A stretch of DNA of 51,872 nt, taken from Elusimicrobia bacterium GWA2_62_23. Its GTDB lineage: Bacteria; Elusimicrobiota; Elusimicrobia; Elusimicrobiales; UBA9959. The stretch is from positions 1 through 51,872 of the forward strand of contig MGTV01000026.1 in the NCBI GenBank assembly GCA_001799635.1. The letters run 5' to 3'. Of this stretch, positions 34,311-43,600 are shown one piece after another (within the stretch, counting starts at the first letter, position 1; every line of letters starts with the position of its first letter). The translations under genes and the position numbers were made by a program. The notes below the pieces were generated by a model that saw only the letters and a list, made by a program, of their open reading frames with translations, was not told the DNA's origin and searched no databases.

Positions 34311-34425
34311 CGGTCGGGCAGTTGTCCCGAACGCCAGTTGGGGAGGGGAGGCTCCAGCCGAAGGCTGGAGGGGAACCGCGCAACGGTTCCCTGCAGTCCT
34401 GGCGGGCGGGATAACTGCCCGACCG
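34311..34425. repeat. Palindromic intergenic element, family C copy 2 (inverted orientation)
   Basis: The outer arms 34311-34336 and 34400-34425 pair with one G-U wobble and a 2-nt internal loop at the same place as in copy 1. Inside are CTCCAGCC-GAA-GGCTGGAG and GGGAACCG-CGCAA-CGGTTCCC. In reverse complement it aligns with 21595-21717, with the conserved blocks CTGCAGGGAACCG and AGCCTCCC. It lies 13 nt after the deoC stop. Confidence 0.85.
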
Positions 34426-34470
34426 GACCTCTGGATAGATTTGCGGTGATAGCTTTGCAAGGAGAATACA

Positions 34471-34764
34471 ATGTCAGAACCTAAAGAAGCGCTGGGAATG
34501 ATAGAGACCAAGGGTTTCATCGGCATGATCGAAGCCTCCGACGCCATGAGCAAGGCCGCCAAGGTGCGCCTGCTCGGCTACGAGAAGATCGGCTCCGGCT
34601 ACGTGACCACGCTGTGCGTGGGCGAAGTGGGCGCCGTGCGCGCCGCCGTGGAAGCCGGCGCCGCCGCCGCCCAGAAGGCGGGGGAACTCGTGGGGATGCA
34701 CGTCATACCGCGCCCCGCCGACGAGCTGGACAAGTACCTGTCCAAGATCTCCGTAAAGGCCTAA
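34471..34764 (+). CDS. BMC-H hexameric shell protein 2
   Basis: 97 residues, close paralogue of BMC-H 1: [40 protein letters not shown] and [17 protein letters not shown]. The pore KIGSG is conserved. A CAAGGAGAA site precedes the ATG. It is separated from deoC by the family C palindrome. Confidence 0.97.
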   Translation: MSEPKEALGMIETKGFIGMIEASDAMSKAAKVRLLGYEKIGSGYVTTLCVGEVGAVRAAVEAGAAAAQKAGELVGMHVIPRPADELDKYLSKISVKA

Positions 34765-34815
34765 GCCGACCTCGGCGCAGCCGGGCGCGCCCCTGCGGCC
34801 GCCCGGCCGCCGCTT

Positions 34816-35052
34816 ATGCTCACCAAAGGCGCCATAGAGGACCTCATCGTCCAGCATCTCTCCCGGACCTCTACGGGAGGCTCGGGCGCGCCCGCCAAGG
34901 CGCCGGCGAGAAAGGTCTTTGTGAGCGACTGGGAACTGCGGCGCCTGTACAAGGCCGGCGCGCGCTCGGTGACAGTGCCGGCGAACGCGATAATCAGCCC
35001 CCTTTCGCTGGACTGGCTCGACTATAACGGGGTAAAGGTCTTAAGGAACTGA
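34816..35052 (+). CDS. Small BMC-associated protein: encapsulation-like helix plus EutQ-like linker domain
   Basis: 78 residues. The first 17 (LTKGAIEDLIVQHLSRT) form an amphipathic helix like those on the aldolase and dehydrogenase. A Gly/Ala/Pro linker follows. The last 47 (KVFVSDWELRRLYKAGARSV, then TVPANAIISPLSLDWLDYNG) resemble the N-terminal linker domain found on EutQ- and PduM-type BMC proteins. It has no catalytic domain, so an organising or adaptor role is inferred. No clear SD precedes the ATG, and a GC-rich hairpin lies just upstream. Confidence 0.65.
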   Translation: MLTKGAIEDLIVQHLSRTSTGGSGAPAKAPARKVFVSDWELRRLYKAGARSVTVPANAIISPLSLDWLDYNGVKVLRN

Positions 35053-35088
35053 CGCCGTACCACGCAACCTGTTTCAGGAGAACGAATA

Positions 35089-36444
35089 ATGGAAAAGTTA
35101 GTTAAACTCACGCTTGTCTGCGCTCTGTCCGCCGCCTGCTGCTCGCCGCTGGCCGCGCAGGAAGAAACCCTCTCTGCGGAGGACGGGCTGGCCGCCGCCC
35201 AGACCGCGGCCGATCTGCCCGGCGCCCCTGAAGAAGTTCCCGCGCCCCCGGCCCCGGAGCAGCCGCAGGCCGGGCCTGTGGACGTGGTTTCCGCGGAGTG
35301 GAAGTTCTTCCTGGAGACCGCCGCCGAAAAGGACGAGGATGTGCTGGAACAGCTCCTGGAAGGGATAAGCGACTGGGTGGCCCGCAATCCGGACGGCGCC
35401 GGCCAGTACCTCAAGGCAAGCCTGCGCTACAGGCTGGGCGACTACAAAGGGGCGCTCATGGACCTGGTGCACCATTTTTACGAATATCCCGAAAGCGCTT
35501 CTTCCGAAGACGCCAAAAAGCTCTTCCAGGAGATACTGGACAAGAAGGCCGATAAGAAGATGAAGCCCGGCCTTACCGCCCTGGCCGCCGGCGTGCCCGC
35601 CGGGGACGCGGCGGAGCGGCTGTACGTCATGCTGGAGAAGCTGCCCGGTTCCGCCGGAGCGCCGTTCTACGAACCCATAATGGCCCAGTACCGCGACTAT
35701 CTCAACAGGTTCCCCGGCCGGCCCGGTAACGACAAGGTGGCCATGGCCGCCGCGGACATGCACCTGAACATGAAGGAATACCTGGCCGCGCGCCTTGCCT
35801 ACGAGAAGTTGATAGCCATGTACCCGGCCAGCCCGCTCGTAGCCCGGGCCAAGTTGTTCCTCGCCGTGATCCTGGCCGATAACCTCAAGGAGTACGACAA
35901 GGCCATAAAGGTGTTCAAGGATATCACCGTGACCCTGCCCGGCACCGACCAGGCCGTGGCCGCCTATGCCCGCCTGCCCGAGTTGGCCGAAAAGCGGAAG
36001 AAATACCAGCTCGCGGTGGACGTTTACGAGGAGATCATAAAGCTTTACCCGGACAAGGCGGAAGCTTATAACGCCTACGTTTCCGAGGCCCGCGTGCTGC
36101 GCGAGGAGCTGGACAAGTTCCCCGAGGCCGTGGCCGTGCTGAACCGCCTGGCGGATAAGTATAAGGACGCCAGCGGCGTGGAAGCCCTGCTGCTGGCCGC
36201 GGAGATCTACCGCAAGGACATGAAGGATACCGCCGGAGAGGTGAAAATGTACGACCGCATAGTGGCCGAGTTCAAGACCGACCCCGAGGCGCCCAAGGCG
36301 CTGATGTCCGCCGGCGAGGTTTACGAGAAGGCCAAGGATTTTGAAAAGGCCCGGAACTATTACGAAACGGTAAAGACTTCCTATCCGGAAGACGCGCAGG
36401 CCAAAAAGGCGCAGAAGCGCCTGGACGGCCTGCTCGCGAGGTAA
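35089..36444 (+). CDS. Exported TPR-repeat protein
   Basis: 451 residues. A signal peptide (LVCALSAACCSPLAAQ) is followed by an acidic Pro-rich linker to about 65. The rest is a run of TPR-like helical pairs (EYLAARLAYEKLIAMYPASP, QLAVDVYEEIIKLYPDKAEA, KDFEKARNYYETVKTSYPED). It recalls BamD/YbgF-type periplasmic scaffolds. A CAGGAGAA site precedes the ATG. It is 1 nt upstream of the GH84-like gene. It marks the end of the BMC genes. Confidence 0.8.
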   Translation: MEKLVKLTLVCALSAACCSPLAAQEETLSAEDGLAAAQTAADLPGAPEEVPAPPAPEQPQAGPVDVVSAEWKFFLETAAEKDEDVLEQLLEGISDWVARNPDGAGQYLKASLRYRLGDYKGALMDLVHHFYEYPESASSEDAKKLFQEILDKKADKKMKPGLTALAAGVPAGDAAERLYVMLEKLPGSAGAPFYEPIMAQYRDYLNRFPGRPGNDKVAMAAADMHLNMKEYLAARLAYEKLIAMYPASPLVARAKLFLAVILADNLKEYDKAIKVFKDITVTLPGTDQAVAAYARLPELAEKRKKYQLAVDVYEEIIKLYPDKAEAYNAYVSEARVLREELDKFPEAVAVLNRLADKYKDASGVEALLLAAEIYRKDMKDTAGEVKMYDRIVAEFKTDPEAPKALMSAGEVYEKAKDFEKARNYYETVKTSYPEDAQAKKAQKRLDGLLAR

Positions 36445-36445
36445 T

Positions 36446-37534
36446 ATGCCGGCTCCCCTGGGCGTCATAGAAGGTTTTTACGGAGAACCCTGGAGCTGGG
36501 GGGAGCGGGCCGATTACGCCCGCTTCCTGCGCAAGCACGGCTTCTCCTTCTACATTTACGCGCCCAAGGGCGACCCGTACATGCGCAAGCGCTGGCGCGA
36601 GCCTTTTCCCAAGGCGCACGAGGAGAAACTGGCCAAGCTCGCCGGGCAATGCCACTCCGCCGGCATAGAGTTCGGCGTGGGGTTCAGCCCCTACGAGATC
36701 TACCTGGCCCCGTTCGACCTGGAAGTGAAAAAACTCCTGCAGGCGAAGCTGGACGTCTTCAACCGCATCGGGGTGGACAAGTTCGGCATTCTGATGGACG
36801 ACATGAAAGGCGACCTGCCGGGCCTGGCCGAGCGCCAGCTGGAGATCCTGAACTGGGTGGCCACCAGGTCCTCCGCCAAACAGCTGGTCTTCTGCCCCAC
36901 GTACTATTCTTCCGATCCGGTCCTCGAAAAACTCTTCGGCAAGACCCCGGAGGGTTATTTCGAAAAACTGGCCGCTCTGGACAAGCGCGTCAGCATGTTC
37001 TGGACCGGCGAACTGGTCTGCTCCAAGACCTACAGCCCGGAGCACCTGCGCGACGCCGCCGGCAAACTGGGCCGCAAGCCTTTCCTCTGGGACAATTACC
37101 CGGTCAACGACGGGCCCCGCATGTGCAAGTTCCTGCACCTGCGGCCGGTCACCGGCCGCCCCGCCGCCATGGGAGAACACCTGGCCGCCCACGCCGTGAA
37201 CCCCATGAACCAGGCGGCCCTCTCCAAGATAGTGCTGCTCACCCTCAAGGCCTCCTACGAGAAGGGGGAAGGTTACGATCCCGACAAGGCGTTCCGCAAG
37301 GCCGCAGGCATGGTCACCTGCCACGACATGGCCGCCCTGCTGGAGCGGGATCTGCCAGCCTTCATGGATAAGGGCCTGGACGTCCTTACCGACGAAGAGA
37401 AGCGTTCGCTCAAGGACGACTACGCGCCTTTCCTCGAGGCCAGGGAGAACGACACGGCGGCCGCCGCGAGGGAGATAACGGATTGGCTTTCAGGGCGCTA
37501 CAACGTCACCAAAGACCTGTTCTTGACACAATAG
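36446..37534 (+). CDS. GH84-type beta-N-acetylglucosaminidase, cytoplasmic
   Basis: 362 residues. It opens with the GH84 signature GVIEGFYGEPWSWGER. YIYAPKGDPYMRKRWREP follows, then the catalytic Asp pair in KFGILMDDMKGDLP, and PFLWDNYPVNDGP. GH84 enzymes (OGA, NagJ) use substrate-assisted catalysis on terminal beta-GlcNAc. No signal peptide is present. With the GH3 NagZ-like gene it suggests cytoplasmic amino-sugar processing, though target glycans are unknown. Confidence 0.88.
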   Translation: MPAPLGVIEGFYGEPWSWGERADYARFLRKHGFSFYIYAPKGDPYMRKRWREPFPKAHEEKLAKLAGQCHSAGIEFGVGFSPYEIYLAPFDLEVKKLLQAKLDVFNRIGVDKFGILMDDMKGDLPGLAERQLEILNWVATRSSAKQLVFCPTYYSSDPVLEKLFGKTPEGYFEKLAALDKRVSMFWTGELVCSKTYSPEHLRDAAGKLGRKPFLWDNYPVNDGPRMCKFLHLRPVTGRPAAMGEHLAAHAVNPMNQAALSKIVLLTLKASYEKGEGYDPDKAFRKAAGMVTCHDMAALLERDLPAFMDKGLDVLTDEEKRSLKDDYAPFLEARENDTAAAAREITDWLSGRYNVTKDLFLTQ

Positions 37535-37565
37535 GAAGAGTTGTTTTTGCGTAACATTTTGGACA

Positions 37566-37594
37566 TTGACAAGGGTCAATGGCTCCCATATACT
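37566..37594 (+). promoter_or_regulatory. Strong sigma-A promoter of the giant surface protein
   Basis: A perfect TTGACA (37566-37571) and TATACT (37589-37594) are spaced by exactly 17 bp. Predicted +1 is near 37601, which gives a 5' leader of about 92 nt. Confidence 0.8.
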
Positions 37595-37600
37595 ATAAAT

Positions 37601-37692
37601 AGATAATAATAAGGCCCCCTTAAAGGACTGCTCTTTGGCGCTGTACCCATGGAGAGGGGCTTTTTCGCGCCGGTAGCCGAAACGGGCCATTA
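37601..37692 (+). promoter_or_regulatory. Structured 5' leader, function unassigned
   Basis: The leader can form competing helices. GCCCC near 37614-37618 pairs with GGGGC before a T5 tract at about 37661. GGCGC near 37637 pairs with GCGCC after the T5 tract. AAAG/CTTT forms a small inner hairpin. A GGGGC-T5 arrangement beside a mutually exclusive GGCGC/GCGCC pair looks like an attenuator or riboswitch-type switch. It lacks the GCAAAGC element of c-di-GMP-I aptamers and I cannot assign a class. Confidence 0.35.
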
Positions 37693-40600
37693 ATGCAGCA
37701 TATATATGCGGGAGAAACTAAAGGATCGCTCACGCGGCATGCCGCGCGGGTTTTCTTTTTGCCCGTAGTGCTGCTCCTGGCCGCTGCCGGCCCCGGTTAC
37801 TCGCAGGAACTTTCGCTGGAACCTGTTAACCCTGATTTTCAAACTTACGTGCCGCCTGTTACCCCCGTAAGGGTAATGGGCGCGCCTGACGCCCCTCCGG
37901 AACGCACCTTCGGTTTGAGGCCTTCCCCTGTGGATATGTCCCACATGAAAGGCGCTCATCCTGTCCGCCAGATAGCGCCTTTAGAGACTTCCGATGTAAC
38001 CGCACCTACCGGGGGGACGGCCGAGACGGACCCTGAGGCGGCTACGGCCTCCACCGAAACGGTCCCCACCGTAGGTTACGCGGCTTCCTATGATCTGAGA
38101 ACTTACAGCAAGCTTACGGCGGTCAGGGACCAGAGTACCTGCGGCGCCTGCTGGACCTTTGCCACCATGGCCTCCCTGGAGTCCAAACTGCTTACCGGGG
38201 AAACCTGGGATTTCTCGGAGAACAACCTGGACGACACGGTAGGGTTCGACTATAATCCCTGCGAGGGCGGTGAGCACATAATGTCCACCGCCTACCTGAG
38301 CCGCTGGAGCGGTCCCTGGACCGAGGCCGCGGAACCATACACGGTCACCACCAACAAGCGGGCGCCTACCTATCCTTCCGCCAACGCCCAGAAGCACGTG
38401 CAGGAGGTCCTGTTCCTGCCGGACCGCGGCAGTTCCACCGACAACGACAATATAAAGTGGGCCATTACCACTTACGGCGGAGTGCAGACCAGTATTTACA
38501 TGACCGAGAGCGCGCCTTACTTCAACAGCTCCACCAAGGCCCTCTATTACAACGGTACCGCGGTAGTTAACCACGCGGTCACCATCGTAGGCTGGGATGA
38601 TAATTATTCTGCCGCCAACTTCCTCACCGCGCCCGCCGGAAACGGCGCGTTCCTGATCCGGAATTCCTGGGGGGCTTCGTGGGGCTTGAGCGGTTATTTC
38701 TGGGTCTCCTATTACGACACCAAGATCCAGAACAATACCGCGTACATCGGTCCGGAATCCTCCGCTAATTATTACAGGGCGTACCAGTATGACCCTCTTG
38801 GCGCGATCTCCGGCATGGGTTACGGGGCCGGCCTGCCCACTTGGGGAGCGAACGTCTTTACGGCCGTGGAAGCGAATACCCAGGTGGACGCGGTAGGTTT
38901 CTACACTAAGGGCGTCAACACCGCCTACGAAGTCTACGTTTACCGCGACATGCCGGTGTCCGGCAATCCCCGCTCGGGCACGCTGGTCTCCAGCCAATCC
39001 GGGACCTATAGTTTTGCCGGCTACCACACCTTGCCCCTGACTACCAAGGTCCCGCTTGCGAACGCCCAGAAGTTTACGGTGGTAGTGAAACTTACCACGC
39101 CTGGCTATTCATGGCCGCAGGCAATGGAGCGGCCCCTGGCCGGTTACTCTTCCGCCGCTACCGCCAACGCGGGGGAGAGTTTCTACAGTTCCGCCGGGGC
39201 GGCCTGGACGGACCTCACCGTCAGTTACCCGAACACCAATTTTACCATCAAGGCGTTCACGTCTATGATGAACGACGCCACGCCGCCGGCGAATATCGCG
39301 GCGGTAAACGACGGCACCGGAGCGGACGCGGCCTACGTAAATTCCACCACCCAGCTGTCGGCCAACTGGAGCGCCTCCAGCGACGGCGAGAGCGGCATAC
39401 GGCGCTACTGGTACGCCATCGGCACCACCGCCGGCGGCACCGACGTGGCGGGCTGGACCGAGAACGCCCTGAACACCACGGTGACCAGGAGCGGCCTTAC
39501 CCTCACCCCCGGTCAGGCCTATTACTTCACCGTGAAGGCCGAGAACTGGGTGGGCCTGCAATCCGCCGTTACTAATTCCAACGGCCAGATAGTAGAGACA
39601 ACCGCGCCAAATCCGCCCGGTACGCCCGCGGACGGGACCGGCACGGACGTGGACTGGACCGCTTCCACCACGGAGCTCTCAGCCAACTGGGCAGCCGCCA
39701 CCGATCCGCAGAGCGGCATTTCCAAATATCAGTACGGCATAGGCACCACGCCTGGCGCGGTCAACGTGGTCGGCTGGACCGACAATGCCGGTACTGCGGT
39801 TACCAGGACCGGACTCAGCCTTAGCGTAGGCCAGGTCTATTTCTTCACGGTTAAGGCTTTCAACGGTTTCAATATGCAGTCCACGGTAGTGAACTCCGAC
39901 GGCCAGACCGTGGACAATACCGCGCCTTCCGCTCCGGGAAGCGTGGGGGACGGCACCTCCGGGGATGCCGCCTATACGAGTTCTCTCAGCCAGTTGTCAG
40001 CCAATTGGACGGCCGGCGCCGACGCGCAGAGCGGCGTGGCTAAATACTGGTACGCCATCGGCACTACCGTGGGCGGCACCAACGTGGCAGGCTGGACCGA
40101 CAACGGCACCAACCTGACAGTTACCCGCGCCGGCCTGTCGCTTACCGACGGTCAGCCGTATTATTTCACCGTCAAGACGGAGAACGCCGCCGGGTTGCAG
40201 TCCGGTGTCACTAACTCTAACGGCCAGATGGTGGACGCTTCCGCGCCCTCTGCCCCGGCCACGCTTAACGACGGGACCGGGGCCGACTCCGACTACGCTA
40301 TTTCGCTCTCCCAGTTGTCCGCTAACTGGGCCGCTTCGGCCGATCCTCACAGCGGCGTTTCCAAATACTGGTACGCCATAGGTACAACGGCCGGCGGGAC
40401 GAACGTAGCCGGCTGGACCGACAACGGCAACAACACCACCGTCACGCGTTCTGGCCTTACGCTCGTGCAGGGCCAGACCTATTATTTCACGGTAAAGGCC
40501 GAGAACGGCTCAGGCCTGCAGTCGGGGGTGATCAATTCCGACGGGCAGCTGGTGGACGCCACCGCCCCCTCCAGCCCGTCGCCGGTCAACGACGGCGCCG

Positions 40601-43600
40601 GGGCGGACATCGTTTACACCAATACGGCTTCGCAGCTGTCGGCCAACTGGAGCGCCTCCTCCGACGCCGACTCCGGCCTGGCCCGATACTGGTATGCCAT
40701 CGGCACCACGGCCGGTGCAGTTAATACGGTGGGTTGGACCGACAACGGCACCGCTACCTCGGTGACCAAAACCGGCCTGACCCTCTCCAACGGCCAGCCC
40801 TATTACTTTACCGTGAAGGCGGAGAACGGAGCCGGCCTGCAGGCCGCGGCCGTGAATTCCAACGGGCAGACGGTGGATACCACGCCTCCCTCCTCCATAG
40901 CCGCCGTGCGCGACGGTGCCGGGGCGGATATTTCGGAAACGGGGGCCCTCACGCAGTTGACCGCCAACTGGGACGCCAGCGCGGACGCCCAGAGCGGCAT
41001 AGCCAGGTACTGGTACGCCATCGGCACCACGGCCGGCGCCGTTGATACGGTGGGCTGGACCGACAACGGGGGCAACACCTCGGTGACCAAAACCGGACTT
41101 TCGCTGACCAACGGCGCGGTCTATTACTTTACCGTTAAGGCCGAGAACGGCGTGGGAGCGCAGACCGCGGCCGTCAATTCCAACGGCCAGTTGGTCAACG
41201 TGGACGTTACGCCCCCTTCGGCCCCGCCGGCGGTGCGGGACGGCACAGGAGCGGACTCGAGCTGGAGCGGTTCCCTGACCCAGCTTTCGGCGAACTGGGA
41301 CGCGGCCGCCGATCCCCAGAGCGGCATAGCGGCTTACTACTACGCTATCGGCACCACGGCGGGCGGCACCAATGTGCGGGGCTGGACCCTCAACAACATG
41401 GACACTTCTGTCACCGCCGCCGGGCTTACCCTTACCAACGGCCAGGCCTATTACTTCACCGTCAAGGCCGAGAACGGTTCCGGCCTGCAGTCCGCCGCGG
41501 CCAATTCCAACGGCCAGACCATAGACGCCACGGCCCCGACGGCCCCCGCCGGCATCAACGACGGGACCGGGGCCGACGTAGTGTACGTGAATTCCTCCTC
41601 CCAGCTGTCGGCCAACTGGACGGCCGGGGCCGACGCTCAGAGCGGGATAGCTAAATATTGGTACGCCATCGGTACCACGGCCGGTGACTCCGACGTTGTA
41701 GGATGGACGGATAACGGGCTGAACACTTCGGTCACACGCGCGGGCCTGAGCCTCTCGGACGGGCAACCGTACTACTTTACGGTCAAGGCGGAGAACAGTG
41801 CGGGGCTGCAATCCGGAACTATCAGCACGGACGGCCAGACCGCCGACGTCAGCGCCCCTTCCGTCCCCGCCACGGTCAACGACGGCGCCGGAGCGGACAC
41901 GGATTACGCTCCTTCGCTGACGCAGCTGTCCGCCAACTGGAGCGCCTCTTCCGACGCGCACAGCGGAGTGGTCAGGTACTGGTACGCCATCGGCACTACC
42001 GCCGGCGCAGTAAATACCGTGGGTTGGACGGATGTCGGGCTGAACACTTCGGTGACGAAGACCGGCCTCAGCCTGACGAACGGCCAGGCCTACTACGTTT
42101 CCGTAAAGGCGGAGAACGGGGCCGGGGTTCAGTCGCCGGCCGCAAATTCCGACGGCCAGGTGACGGATAATACGCCGCCCTCCGCGCCTTCATCGGTGAA
42201 AGACGGCGCGGACGCGGATATTTCCTGGACCAGTTCCCTGACGCAGCTGTCTGCCAACTGGCTGGTTTCTGCCGACGCTCAGAGCGGCATAGCCAAATAC
42301 TGGTATGCCGTGGGGACCACTCCCGGCGCCACCAACGTGCTGGGATGGACCGAGAACGGTACCAATACCTGGGCCGCCGATACCGGCCTTTCCCTTACGC
42401 AGGGCCAGGTTTACTATTATACCGTGAAGGCCGAAAACGGCTCCGGCCTGCAGTCCGCCGCGGCTAATTCCAACGGCCAAACCGTGGACAGCACCCCGCC
42501 GTCGGCTCCGGCCGCGGTCCGGGACGGTACCGGGGCCGACGCGGTGTGGGCGGGCACCCTCGACAGCCTGTCGGCCAACTGGGACGCCGCCGCCGACGCT
42601 CAGAGCGGAGTAGTGAAGTACTGGTACGCGGTGGGCACCACGCCCGGCGCTTCCGATACGGTGCCCTGGACCGACAACGGAGCAGCCACGTCGGTGACCA
42701 AGAGCGGCCTGACGCTTTCCAACGGCCAGGTCTACTATTTCTCGGTCAAGTCGGAGAACGGCTCCGGCCTGCAGTGCGCCCCGGCCAATTCCAACGGCCA
42801 GACGGTTGACACTACTCCTCCTACCGCTCCTTCCCCGGTGAACGACGGGGCGGGGGCGGATATCTACTACGTGTTCACCAATACCCAGCTGTCCGCCAAC
42901 TGGGCGGCCTCCTCTGATCCGGAGTCCGGGCTCGCCAGGTACCGCTACCGGATCGGCACCACCGCCGGCGCCGGCGACGTTGTCGACTGGACCGACGTCG
43001 GCCTGAACACGTCCGTGACTAAGACCGGCCTCAGCCTCGCCAACGGCGGCATCTACTATTTCACGGTCAGGGCGGAGAACGGCGGCGGCATGGCCTCGCA
43101 GGCCGTCAGTTCCAACGGGCAGCTGGTGGAGATAACGGCCCCTGTCGCGCCTTCTTCCGTGCGCGACGGTACGGGTTCGGACATCAATTACATCACTTCC
43201 CTTACCCAGCTTTCCGCCAATTGGACCGCCGCCTCGGATCCGGAGACCGGGGTGGCCAAATACTGGTACGGCATCGGTACCACGGCCGGCGCTGTGGACA
43301 CGGTGGGCTGGACCGATAACGGCGGGAACGCTTATGTGACGCTAACCGGACTTAGCCTGGCTAACGGCGCCACCTATTATTTCACCGTCAAGGCGGAGAA
43401 TAACGCCGGCATGCAGTCGGTGGCGGCCAATTCTAACGGTCAGACCACGGACACCACCGCCCCCGCTCCCCCCGGAGTGGTGAACGACGGCCTTGGCGCC
43501 GATATTTCAGAGACCGGCGCGCTCAACAGGCTGGCCGCCAACTGGACCCCCGCCACGGACGCGCAGAGCGGCATTTTGCGGTACTGGTACGCGGTGGGCA

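Noticed and set aside
37601..37692. c-di-GMP-I (GEMM) riboswitch
   Set aside because: A GGTAGCCG-like stretch near 37671 is reminiscent, but the GCAAAGC core and tetraloop-receptor layout are missing.
40510..41961. Long minus-strand open frame within the giant repeat gene, with its own repeats
   Set aside because: The repeats merely mirror the sense Fn3-like repeats; no RBS, promoter or family match.
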